This document shows positions 1 to 6,873 of a stretch of DNA of 7,791 bases, piece after piece (positions within the stretch are counted from its first letter, which is position 1; each line of letters begins with the position of its first letter). Below the pieces are notes generated by a model. That model was given only the letters and a program-made list of their open reading frames with translations, made no database searches and was not told the origin of the DNA. This DNA is from an uncultured Clostridium sp. (GTDB lineage: Bacteria; Bacillota; Clostridia; Clostridiales; Clostridiaceae): assembly GCA_934746785.1 (NCBI GenBank), contig CAKVFO010000153.1, positions 1 through 7,791 on the forward strand, in the 5' to 3' direction. Both the position numbers and the translations under genes were made by a program.

Positions 1-834
1 AAACTTAGAGTTTCTAAAAAGTTTAAAGGAGAATTAAAGATATCAAGAGGGGAAAAAGTTGCCTTTTGTTTAGAAAAGGACTATGAAGAGTTGTATTTTA
101 AAAAAATAAATCAAATTTTAGTACCTATAGTATATAGTGGAGAGTTTAATGATTTTAAAAATGTAAAACATATTTATATGAAAGATGCTGCCATGAAATT
201 TAAAGTACTAAGATTTAAGGAAAACTATATTTTGGCTGTAACTATGCAGGGAGGCATTTTTAGAGCAGAAAAGGGTATAAATGCACCAAATTTAGATAGA
301 AGTCTCTTATGCCTTACAGATAAAGATAAAAGGGATATTGAATGGGGTTTGACTAGAGGCATTAACATAATTACATTATCTTATGTTTCTAAAGCTGATG
401 ATGTAAGGGAAGTTAAAAGCTTTATAAAGGAAATAAAACATAAATATAAAATTAAAAATAAAGTTAAATTATATTCTAAAATAGAATGTAAAGAAGGCTG
501 TGATAATTTTGAAGAAATACTTAAAATAAGTGATGGAATAGTACTTGGAAGAGGGGATTTAAAAGGGGAAGTTGATATAACTAATATTCCTATAATTGAT
601 AAGACAATAATAAATAGAATGAAGAAAAGTCGAAAAAAACTATTTATTGCGACTTATCTTTTAGAACATATGAGTAAATTTTCGACTCCATCTATAGGAG
701 AAATTGATGATATATATAGGTTTATAAATAGCAGAGTAAATGGGTTTATTTTATGTACAGAGCTTACTGTTTCTAGAAGGCCTGAAAAAATTATAAAAGC
801 CCTTAAAACCTTTATAAATATATATTCACACTAA
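1..834 (+). CDS. Pyruvate kinase-like protein, 5'-truncated by window edge, lacking the C-terminal domain
   Basis: The frame is open from base 1, so the gene begins left of the window; 277 residues are visible. The TTG at 91 has no ribosome binding site and is not taken as the start. The fragment opens in the pyruvate kinase B (cap) domain, then returns to the TIM barrel with GGIFRAEKGIN, the counterpart of the family's GGxLxxxKGVNLP. LTDKDKRDIEWGL and the LSYVSKADDV block follow. The catalytic lysine and metal-binding glutamate in SKIE (codons at 478 and 484), the metal-binding aspartate in GRGDL (556) and the threonine of ATYLLEHM (652) are all kept. The usual ETAxGxYP motif has decayed to ELTVSRRPE. 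The protein stops where the allosteric C-terminal domain would begin. Enolpyruvate-phosphate chemistry is plausible, but the divergence means the substrate may differ; it could also be a non-canonical paralogue rather than the glycolytic enzyme. Confidence 0.85.
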   Translation, partial: KLRVSKKFKGELKISRGEKVAFCLEKDYEELYFKKINQILVPIVYSGEFNDFKNVKHIYMKDAAMKFKVLRFKENYILAVTMQGGIFRAEKGINAPNLDRSLLCLTDKDKRDIEWGLTRGINIITLSYVSKADDVREVKSFIKEIKHKYKIKNKVKLYSKIECKEGCDNFEEILKISDGIVLGRGDLKGEVDITNIPIIDKTIINRMKKSRKKLFIATYLLEHMSKFSTPSIGEIDDIYRFINSRVNGFILCTELTVSRRPEKIIKALKTFINIYSH

Positions 835-836
835 AT

Positions 837-882
837 AAAATCTAAGATGTAGAAAAGAAAATATCTATATCTTAGATTTTTT
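837..882 (+). terminator. Intrinsic terminator after the pyruvate kinase-like gene
   Basis: Bases 837-853 pair with 864-880 to give a 17-bp stem with one G.U pair and a 10-nt loop; the outer 12 bp (AAAATCTAAGAT) are perfect. The right arm runs into a T-tract at 877-882. It starts 2 bp after the stop codon, which fits transcript termination and separates this gene from the exonuclease. Confidence 0.85.
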
Positions 883-899
883 AATCCAAAACATGACTA

Positions 900-928
900 T
901 TGAGAAATTCCTTATAGCGTGTTATTAT
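900..928 (+). promoter_or_regulatory. Probable sigma-A promoter for the exonuclease gene
   Basis: A -35 box TTGAGA (900-905, 5 of 6 consensus) lies exactly 17 bp from a -10 box TATTAT (923-928, 5 of 6), and the -10 is preceded by TGT, giving an extended -10. Transcription would start near 935, just after the upstream terminator and before the 962 start codon. Confidence 0.6.
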
Positions 929-946
929 TTAGAATTGATTTATATT

Positions 947-952
947 GAAGGA
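947..952 (+). promoter_or_regulatory. Ribosome binding site deciding the exonuclease start
   Basis: GAAGGA lies 9 nt before the ATG at 962. The in-frame ATG at 893 has no such site and lies upstream of the predicted promoter, and the in-frame ATG at 953 abuts the site with no spacing. Only the 962 start fits. Confidence 0.7.
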
Positions 953-961
953 ATGATAGAA

Positions 962-1885
962 ATGAATTTTACAGTAATAGATTTTGAAACAGCTAATGAA
1001 AAGCGAAATAGTGCTTGTTCGTTAGGAATAACAAGAGTTGAAGGAAATAAAATCATTGAAGAAAAATATTTTTTAATAAAGCCTCCAGAAATGAGATTCC
1101 TTCCTCAAAATATATGGATACATAATATTTACCCAGAGGATGTTAAACATGCACTAACTTTTGATAAAATATGGCCTGAAATTAAAGAGTATTTTGAAGG
1201 AGAACTTGTAATAGCACATAATGCATCTTTTGATTTAAGTGTTTTAAGAAGTCTTTTAGATACATATGATATTGAATATCCTTATTTGAAATATGCCTGT
1301 ACAGTAATCTTAAGCCAGAATCATATAGAAGATGTTAAAAATCATAAGTTAAATACTTTGGCAGAATATGTGGGACATAAATTTAAACATCACCATGCAG
1401 GAGAAGATGCTGAAGCTTGTGCTAAAGTTATGCTTTACCTTTGTAAAAAACTAGGTATAAATGATTTATTATCTTTAAATTTAAAAGGTGGAATAACATT
1501 AGGTGAGTTATATCCAGGCGGCTATACTCCATGTTCTTCTCTTATTAAAAGAAAAAATAGATTAACTAAGAAAGAAGCCTTTAAAATTAAAGATATTAAT
1601 TCAGACACTGATTACTTTAGAAACAGAGTAGTTGTTTTTACAGGTCCATTAAATTCTATGAAAAGGTATGAAGCATCCTCTTTAGTTTATAAACTAGGTG
1701 GAACAGTTGGAAGTTCAGTAACTAAAAAAACTGAAGTATTAGTTACAGGAATAAAAAATCGTGAAAGAATGGATAATGCTTATAAAAGTACAAAACTTAG
1801 AAAAGCAGAAAAACTTATTAAGGAAGGACAACAGATTGATATATTAAGTGAAGAGGAATTTTTATCTTTATCATTAAATAAATAA
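962..1885 (+). CDS. DEDDh 3'-5' exonuclease (Pol III epsilon-like) with C-terminal BRCT domain
   Basis: 307 residues from the ATG at 962; the frame is open back to 893, but those extra 23 codons lie over the promoter. The N-terminal 1-175 is a DnaQ/RNase T-type exonuclease domain: Exo I VIDFET with D7 and E9, Exo II AHNASFD with D91, and Exo III HHAGED with H144 and D149, so all DEDDh catalytic residues are present. A lysine-rich linker follows (about 176-217). Residues about 218-305 form a BRCT domain like that ending NAD-dependent DNA ligase: VVVFTGPL, KLGGTVGSSVTKKT, LVTG, SEEEF. The family trims 3' ends of DNA or RNA using two metal ions; BRCT domains bind DNA ends or protein partners, suggesting a repair role (inference). 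It has no polymerase domain, so it is not PolC. It appears to be transcribed alone; no convincing terminator follows it. Confidence 0.9.
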   Translation: MNFTVIDFETANEKRNSACSLGITRVEGNKIIEEKYFLIKPPEMRFLPQNIWIHNIYPEDVKHALTFDKIWPEIKEYFEGELVIAHNASFDLSVLRSLLDTYDIEYPYLKYACTVILSQNHIEDVKNHKLNTLAEYVGHKFKHHHAGEDAEACAKVMLYLCKKLGINDLLSLNLKGGITLGELYPGGYTPCSSLIKRKNRLTKKEAFKIKDINSDTDYFRNRVVVFTGPLNSMKRYEASSLVYKLGGTVGSSVTKKTEVLVTGIKNRERMDNAYKSTKLRKAEKLIKEGQQIDILSEEEFLSLSLNK

Positions 1886-1947
1886 CTGTTTTTTTCTTTT
1901 TAGATATAGTAAAATAAATAAGATTAATATAAGGAGGCAGAATTATT

Positions 1948-3162
1948 TTGAGTAAAGTAATTGTTATTGGTGCTGGACCAGCTGGTATGATGGCTGCAAT
2001 GACTGCAGCAAATAATGGTCACGAAGTAACTCTTCTTGATGGTAATGAAAGAATAGGAAAAAAGTTATTCATTACTGGTAAAGGAAGATGTAACGTAACT
2101 AATGCAAAGGATATTTCAGAATTCTTTGATTTTATACCAGGTAATCCACACTTTTTATATAGTGCTCTTTATACCTTCACAAATGAAGATACTATGAATT
2201 TTTTTAAAAATGAAGGAATAAAGTTAAAGGTAGAAAGAGGGGACAGAGTATTCCCTGAATCTGATAAATCTTCAGACATTATAAGAGGTTTATCTAATGG
2301 ACTTTCAAAAGCACATGTTAAAATAATGTTAAAGCATAAGGTAACAGATGTTGTTTATAAAGACAATATGATAAAAGAGCTTATTATAAATGATAATGAA
2401 AAGTTTAAAGCAGATCATTATATAATAGCTACAGGAGGAGCTTCTTATCCATTAACAGGTTCTACGGGGGAAGGCCAAAAATTTGCTAAAAAACTTGGAC
2501 ATAGGATAGTAGATTTAAAACCTTCTTTAGTTCCAATTGAAATAAAGGATCAATGGGTTAAAGAAATAATGGGACTTTCCCTTAAAAATGTTGCAATAAA
2601 CCTTAAAGAAGGAAAGAAGAGTCTTTATAAAGACCAGGGTGAAATGATATTTACCCACTTTGGAGTTTCAGGACCTATAATGCTTAAAACAAGCAGATTT
2701 ATAAAAGGTGGAACATACACTTTAAGCATTGACTTAAAGCCAGCTTTATCTATGCAGGACCTAGATAAGAGAGTTCAAAAGGATTTTCAAAAGTACATAA
2801 ATAAAGATTTCAAAAATTCTTTAGATGAACTTTTACCTAAAAAGTTAATACCTTTAATAATAAGATTCTCTGAAATACCAGAAAATAAAAAGGTAAATGA
2901 AATCACTAAGGAAGAAAGAAAGAGACTTGTATCATTAATAAAAGAACTTAAGATGGATGTTAAGGGATTAAGACCAATAGCAGAAGCCATTGTAACTGCA
3001 GGCGGAGTTGATACTTTAGAAATAGATCCATCAACAATGAAATCAAAGATTATAGATAATTTATCCTTTGCAGGTGAAGTTATTGATGTTGATGCTTTTA
3101 CTGGAGGATACAATGTTCAAGTAGCATTATCTACAGGTTTTATTGCTGGCTTAAATATTTAG
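1948..3162 (+). CDS. NAD(P)/FAD-dependent oxidoreductase, HI0933/YhiN family
   Basis: 404 residues, starting with TTG at 1948, placed 10 nt after a strong AAGGAGG (1931-1937). The N-terminal Rossmann motif VIVIGAGPAG (residues 4-13) binds the FAD dinucleotide, followed by the family signature GKGRCNVTN (44-52). Other conserved blocks are RVFPESDKS (100-108), ATGGASYPLTGSTGEG (161-176), THFGVSGP (236-243) and the C-terminal flavin-contacting AGEVIDVDAFTGGYN (375-389). The length is normal for the family. Most members have no established reaction; the relative BaiN was described as a bile-acid-pathway reductase, but family membership does not support assigning that here. The protein is probably cytoplasmic, with no signal peptide. 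The gene lies 68 bp before cmk in the same orientation, so readthrough into cmk is likely although cmk appears to have its own promoter. Confidence 0.9.
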   Translation: MSKVIVIGAGPAGMMAAMTAANNGHEVTLLDGNERIGKKLFITGKGRCNVTNAKDISEFFDFIPGNPHFLYSALYTFTNEDTMNFFKNEGIKLKVERGDRVFPESDKSSDIIRGLSNGLSKAHVKIMLKHKVTDVVYKDNMIKELIINDNEKFKADHYIIATGGASYPLTGSTGEGQKFAKKLGHRIVDLKPSLVPIEIKDQWVKEIMGLSLKNVAINLKEGKKSLYKDQGEMIFTHFGVSGPIMLKTSRFIKGGTYTLSIDLKPALSMQDLDKRVQKDFQKYINKDFKNSLDELLPKKLIPLIIRFSEIPENKKVNEITKEERKRLVSLIKELKMDVKGLRPIAEAIVTAGGVDTLEIDPSTMKSKIIDNLSFAGEVIDVDAFTGGYNVQVALSTGFIAGLNI

Positions 3163-3163
3163 C

Positions 3164-3192
3164 TTGTAGAAAATAGTAAAAAATTATATAAT
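3164..3192 (+). promoter_or_regulatory. Probable promoter for cmk and the ispH-S1 gene
   Basis: A perfect -10 box TATAAT (3187-3192) lies 17 bp after TTGTAG (3164-3169), a weak -35 match. It begins one base after the stop codon of the flavoprotein gene and would give a leader of about 30 nt before cmk. The weak -35 box and general AT-richness keep confidence moderate. Confidence 0.45.
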
Positions 3193-3230
3193 TTAATAAG
3201 AGTTTAAAATAAGAAGGGTGGAAAAGCACT

Positions 3231-3890
3231 TTGAAAATATGTGTCGCTATTGATGGACCTGCAGGAGCAGGAAAAAGTACTATTGCTAAACTTGTAGCTA
3301 AGGAATTTAATTTAATGTACATAAACACAGGTGCTATGTACAGAGCAGTAGCACTTAGAGCTAAGGAAAACAATTTAAATCCTGAAAATGTAGAAGAAAT
3401 CGTAAATATCATAAAAGATATGAAGATGAAATTCGAAAATGATGATTTAATTCTTGATGGAGAAAATATTCAGGATAAAATAACAATGCCAGAAATAAGC
3501 TCAATGGTTTCTGCCTATGCTTCTATTCCAGAAGTTAGAAAGATGCTTGTTAATCTTCAAAGAGAAATGTCAAAGGAATTTGATGTTATCATGGATGGAA
3601 GAGATATAGGAACAGTAGTTTTAAAAGATTCACCTTTTAAATTCTTCTTAACAGCAACAGCTGAGGAAAGAGCAGACAGAAGATATAAAGAATTACAGCA
3701 AAGAAATATCGAATGTAATTATGATGAAATCTTAAAAGATATCATAGAAAGAGATTATAAAGATAGCCACAGAGCTGTAGATCCTTTAAAGAAAGCTGAT
3801 GATGCTATGGAAGTAGATACAACAGGTTTAAATATTCAAGAAGTAACAAATGTAATCTGTGATGGCATAAAGGCTAAGTTAAACAAATAG
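3231..3890 (+). CDS. cmk: Cytidylate kinase
   Basis: 219 residues, the usual length for the short bacterial form. It transfers the ATP gamma-phosphate to CMP or dCMP in the cytoplasm, feeding CTP and dCTP pools. The start is TTG at 3231, 9 nt after AAGGGTGG; it gives the typical N-terminus MKICVAIDGPAGAGKST with the P-loop at residues 9-16. Further family motifs are INTGAMYRAVALRA (31-44), the nucleotide-binding MDGRDIGTVV (121-130), the LID region TATAEERADRRYKEL (141-155) and the C-terminal RDYKDSHRAVDPLKKADDA (174-192), followed by VDTTGL. All expected binding arginines appear present. The gene is followed after 25 bp by the IspH-S1 gene with no terminator between, so the two are almost certainly co-transcribed. 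The acyltransferase gene plsC, which I recall between cmk and ispH in some clostridia, is absent here. Confidence 0.97.
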   Translation: MKICVAIDGPAGAGKSTIAKLVAKEFNLMYINTGAMYRAVALRAKENNLNPENVEEIVNIIKDMKMKFENDDLILDGENIQDKITMPEISSMVSAYASIPEVRKMLVNLQREMSKEFDVIMDGRDIGTVVLKDSPFKFFLTATAEERADRRYKELQQRNIECNYDEILKDIIERDYKDSHRAVDPLKKADDAMEVDTTGLNIQEVTNVICDGIKAKLNK

Positions 3891-3915
3891 TAATAGCTTT
3901 TTAGGAGTAACAATT

Positions 3916-5820
3916 ATGAGAGATGTCAGACTAGCAAAAAATGCAGGTTTTTGCTTTGGAGTAAAACGTGCAGTAGACGAAGCATTAAAAATACAAAAAG
4001 AATACAATAAAAAAATATATACTTTAGGCCCTTTAATACACAATAATGATGTGGTAAAGTTCCTTGAAGATAATAATATATATGCCATAGAGAAAGATAA
4101 TATTAACTCTTTAAAAGAAGGAGATGTTATCGTTATAAGATCTCACGGTGTTGGAAAAGAAGTATTTGAACTTCTTGAAGATAAGAAGTTAATAGTGAAA
4201 AATGCAACTTGTCCATTTGTAACTAAGATTCAAAAGAAAGTTGAAAAGTTTTCTGGAGATGGTTATGGTATAGTTATTTTAGGAGATAAAGAGCATCCAG
4301 AAGTAGTAGGAATTAACGGCTGGTGTAAAGACGATGCTGTAATTACAAAGGATGGTTCAATCACAGACAATCTGCCTGAAAAAGTATGTGTAGTTTCTCA
4401 AACAACTGAAAAGAAGCAGAATTGGGATAAGACTTTAGAAAATTTATCTCATACAAATTCAGAAGTTGAAGCATTTAATACCATATGTTTAGCAACTGAT
4501 GAAAGACAAACAAGCGCAGAAGAGCTTTCAAAAGAAGTTGATACTATGATAGTAGTAGGTGGAAAACATAGTTCAAACACTACTAAGTTATATCAAATTT
4601 GTAAAGCAAACTGTGAAAACACAATTCATATAGAGAATTCCTCAGAATTAACTGATGAGTTTATAAATAATAAAAGTTTTAAGAATATTGGCATTACAGC
4701 TGGTGCATCAACACCAGATTGGATAATTAGGGAGGTTTTTAATATTATGCAAGATACTTTAAACAATGATGATCAATTAAAAATGATGGAAGAAATGGAT
4801 AAGAGATTTAGAATAGGAGACGAAGTTGAAGGTGAAATACTTTCAATAAAAAGAGACGAAGTAGTAGTATCTTTAGTAGGATATAAGTCAGATGCAGTAA
4901 TTCCATTTAAAGAATTAACAGCAATGCAGGATCCAAGCGTTATGGCTGAAGGATTAAATGTTGGTGATACAATTAAAGCTAAAGTTGTTAAACTTCAAAA
5001 CAGCGATGGTTATGTAGTATTATCAAGACTTGAATATGAAAAGAAAGCAGCTTTCGAAGAATTAGAAAAGTTATTCAATGAAGGAACAATTTTTGAAGTT
5101 AAAATAGATGAAATTAAAGAAAAAGGTTTAGTTGCACACTACAATGGTGTAAGAATATTTATACCTGCTTCACAAATTGATACTAAATATGTTGATAACA
5201 AAGAAGTTTATAAAGGTCAAACTTTACAAGTTAAATTAATTGAATTCTCAACTGGTAAACATAACAAGATAATAGCTTCAAGAAGAGTTATATTAGAAGC
5301 TGAACAAGCAGAAAGAGAAGAAAAAGCATGGGCTTCATTTAACATAGGAGATGTAGTTAAAGGTGAAGTTAAGAGATTCACTAATTTTGGTGCATTTGTA
5401 GATGTTAATGGAGTAGATGGTTTACTTCACTTATCTCAAATTTCATGGAAACGTGTAAACAAAGTAGAAGATGTATTATCTAAGGGAGATATAATCGATG
5501 TTAAGATTATAGACCTTGATAAAGAAGCTAAGAAACTTTCTTTAAGTATTAAAGAATTAACTCCAGAACCATGGTCAAATGCAAAAGAAAAATATCCAGA
5601 AGGTTCTGTAGTATTAGGAAAAGTTGTTAGAATCAATGACTTTGGTGCATTTGTTGAATTAGAACCAGGAGTAGATGGTCTTGTTCATATTTCAAAAATA
5701 AGCCATGACAGAATAGAAAACCCTGCTCAAGTTCTTACAGTAGGAGAAGAAATAAAAGCTTTAATTCTTTCTGTTGATGAAGAAAACAAGAGAATAAGCT
5801 TAAGCATGAAAGATGTTTAA
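3916..5820 (+). CDS. ispH: Bifunctional 4-hydroxy-3-methylbut-2-enyl diphosphate reductase (IspH) / S1 RNA-binding protein
   Basis: 634 residues, ATG at 3916 placed 8 nt after AGGAG. Residues 1-280 are IspH, the [4Fe-4S] enzyme making IPP and DMAPP from HMBPP in the MEP pathway: cluster cysteines C13 (GFCFGVKRA), C99 (NATCP) and C191 (NTICLATDERQ); substrate-site H42, H77 (RSHGVG), H127 and E129 (EHPEV), SQTT (161-164), HSSNT (218-222) and ASTPDW (264-269). From about 297 to 632 come four S1/OB-fold RNA-binding domains (about 297-371, 386-457, 475-546, 562-632); the last two are most canonical, with FGAFV and GVDGL plus HLSQIS or HISKIS. There is no stop or frameshift at the junction, so this is a genuine fusion of the kind known in clostridia. 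Whether the S1 half acts in translation initiation, as in Gram-negatives, is not shown by sequence. The gene is co-transcribed with cmk. A possible internal start at 4747 is listed separately. Confidence 0.96.
   Translation: MRDVRLAKNAGFCFGVKRAVDEALKIQKEYNKKIYTLGPLIHNNDVVKFLEDNNIYAIEKDNINSLKEGDVIVIRSHGVGKEVFELLEDKKLIVKNATCPFVTKIQKKVEKFSGDGYGIVILGDKEHPEVVGINGWCKDDAVITKDGSITDNLPEKVCVVSQTTEKKQNWDKTLENLSHTNSEVEAFNTICLATDERQTSAEELSKEVDTMIVVGGKHSSNTTKLYQICKANCENTIHIENSSELTDEFINNKSFKNIGITAGASTPDWIIREVFNIMQDTLNNDDQLKMMEEMDKRFRIGDEVEGEILSIKRDEVVVSLVGYKSDAVIPFKELTAMQDPSVMAEGLNVGDTIKAKVVKLQNSDGYVVLSRLEYEKKAAFEELEKLFNEGTIFEVKIDEIKEKGLVAHYNGVRIFIPASQIDTKYVDNKEVYKGQTLQVKLIEFSTGKHNKIIASRRVILEAEQAEREEKAWASFNIGDVVKGEVKRFTNFGAFVDVNGVDGLLHLSQISWKRVNKVEDVLSKGDIIDVKIIDLDKEAKKLSLSIKELTPEPWSNAKEKYPEGSVVLGKVVRINDFGAFVELEPGVDGLVHISKISHDRIENPAQVLTVGEEIKALILSVDEENKRISLSMKDV
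4729..4749 (+). promoter_or_regulatory. Candidate internal translation start for a free S1 protein
   Basis: AGGGAGG (4729-4735) is followed after 11 nt by an in-frame ATG (4747-4749, codon 278), exactly where the IspH domain ends and before the first S1 domain. Initiation here would give a 357-residue four-domain S1 protein. The motif is built from the only AGG arginine codon in the gene (all others are AGA or CGT) followed by GAG. The spacing is slightly long, and the encoded arginine-glutamate-valine stretch fits IspH, so chance remains possible. Confidence 0.4.
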
Positions 5821-5837
5821 AAAGTAGTCATAAATTC

Positions 5838-5873
5838 AAGAACTCCCCATATGTATTTATAGGGAGTTCTTTT
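5838..5873 (+). terminator. Intrinsic terminator after the ispH-S1 gene
   Basis: AAGAACTCCC (5838-5847) pairs perfectly with GGGAGTTCTT (5862-5871) across a 14-nt loop, ending in TTTT at 5870-5873, 17 bp after the stop codon. The U-tract is short, so some readthrough into the acetyltransferase gene is likely. Confidence 0.7.
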
Positions 5874-5903
5874 CCTATACATTGAAATGAGGGTATTAGA
5901 AAT

Positions 5904-6770
5904 ATGATAGAAGTTGAAAAGCTGAGTAATGATAATATGAATGATTACTATGGTCTATTAACTAAAGCAAAAGAAAAAAATAAATTTATTAAGGATTTTA
6001 GTAGTTTTTATGATGGCAAATCATTTATATATAGATATTTGATTAGAAAAACTATATTCTTAATAAAATTTAATAATTTATTTATAGGGTATATCTGGTG
6101 CGATGTACTTACTTCTGAAAGTGTTAAATTACATGATATTTATATAGATGAAAGATATATAAAATATTTTACTGGAAAGCTTATGTTGATTTTAAAAACA
6201 AAGATTGTAACTATAGAAAGTTTTGAAAATAGCAATACTTTACTTCTTTTTAAAGCTTTAGATATGATAAGAATCAGAATAACTTATTTAATGAAGTATG
6301 ATATTAAACCTTTAGAAAAGCTTTCTCTGCCAGATAATATTAAATTTAGGCTATATAAAAATAAGAAAGATGCTGTAATTAGATGTGTTCTTCAAAATAA
6401 GATTTTCTATAGCAACTCAAGAGTACCTTTAACTGTTGATGATATATATTATGATGAAAAACAAGATTATTATTTAGATGATCTTTCTGTATTTATTTGT
6501 GCTGATGATATAGAAATAGGGTATGGACAAATTATAAATTCACGAGGCATGTATCAGATAGTTAACTTTGGTATTCTTAAGGAGTATAGAGGTTTAGGTT
6601 ATGGAAAGCTTTTATTAAATAGACTTAAAGCTTTAGCCTTTAAGAAAGGTGTACAGGATAACTTATATATTAGAGTAGATATCAATAATAAACCTGCTTA
6701 TAACTTATACTCATCTTGTGATTTTGTGGAAGTAGGTAAATTTTCAACTTGGATGTGGGCTAAAGAGTAG
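5904..6770 (+). CDS. GNAT-family N-acetyltransferase with degenerate N-terminal half
   Basis: 288 residues from ATG at 5904, with TGAGGG (5888-5893) 10 nt upstream. The C-terminal half (about 145-288) is a GNAT domain: VNFGILKEYRGLGYGKLLLNRL (positions 220-241) contains the acetyl-CoA pyrophosphate-binding loop R229-G-L-G-Y-G-K235, followed by the late-strand motif NNKPAYNLYSSCDFVEVG (261-278) with the usual asparagine and tyrosine. The N-terminal 140 residues show GNAT-like strand patterns (FLIKFNNLFIGYIW, LHDIYIDERY) but no acetyl-CoA loop, so this looks like a tandem GNAT with an inactive first half. The acceptor substrate cannot be told from sequence. The 30-bp gap after the preceding terminator holds no clear promoter, so expression may come from readthrough. 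It converges on the 131-aa gene and shares a terminator with it. Confidence 0.85.
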   Translation: MIEVEKLSNDNMNDYYGLLTKAKEKNKFIKDFSSFYDGKSFIYRYLIRKTIFLIKFNNLFIGYIWCDVLTSESVKLHDIYIDERYIKYFTGKLMLILKTKIVTIESFENSNTLLLFKALDMIRIRITYLMKYDIKPLEKLSLPDNIKFRLYKNKKDAVIRCVLQNKIFYSNSRVPLTVDDIYYDEKQDYYLDDLSVFICADDIEIGYGQIINSRGMYQIVNFGILKEYRGLGYGKLLLNRLKALAFKKGVQDNLYIRVDINNKPAYNLYSSCDFVEVGKFSTWMWAKE

Positions 6771-6785
6771 TTTATTAAAAAAACT

Positions 6786-6831
6786 AAAAAGCATATAAAT
6801 CAAATTAACTTCTTTGATTTATATGCTTTTT
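6786..6831. terminator. Bidirectional intrinsic terminator between convergent genes
   Basis: Bases 6786-6804 pair perfectly with 6813-6831: a 19-bp stem with an 8-nt loop. On the plus strand the right arm ends in TTTTT; on the minus strand the arm ends in TTTTT followed by AG and a further T-run (complement of 6777-6783). It therefore suits both the acetyltransferase gene and the convergent gene ending at 6874. Confidence 0.85.
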
Positions 6832-6873
6832 AAAGTATAGGAAATTATTTTGCTTTTAGTATTTTATATATTA

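Noticed and set aside
91..93. TTG as start of the pyruvate kinase-like gene
   Set aside because: No ribosome binding site precedes it and the same frame is open and homologous to the pyruvate kinase B domain back to base 1.
1889..1900. T-run after the exonuclease as a terminator
   Set aside because: No stem of useful length precedes the T-run.
1887..1915. Promoter for the flavoprotein gene (TAAAAT at 1910-1915)
   Set aside because: The -10 is acceptable but only T-rich sequence without a -35 match lies 17-18 bp upstream; in DNA this AT-rich it is not convincing.
2787..3412. Minus-strand open frames across the flavoprotein and cmk genes
   Set aside because: They are antisense shadows of two clearly recognised plus-strand genes and have low-complexity products with no family resemblance.
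4567..4578. Histidine in GGKHSSNT of IspH as a damaging change from the commoner asparagine
   Set aside because: The serine-x-asparagine that contacts substrate is intact, and variation at this position is tolerated in the family as far as I know.
5436..5636. Minus-strand open frame inside the S1 region, and another at 3879-4088 over ispH
   Set aside because: Antisense to conserved coding sequence, with no ribosome binding site or recognisable product.
5382..5720. Repeated GGTGCATTTGT segments as a DNA repeat
   Set aside because: The similarity is explained by two successive S1 domains with the same FGAFV motif.
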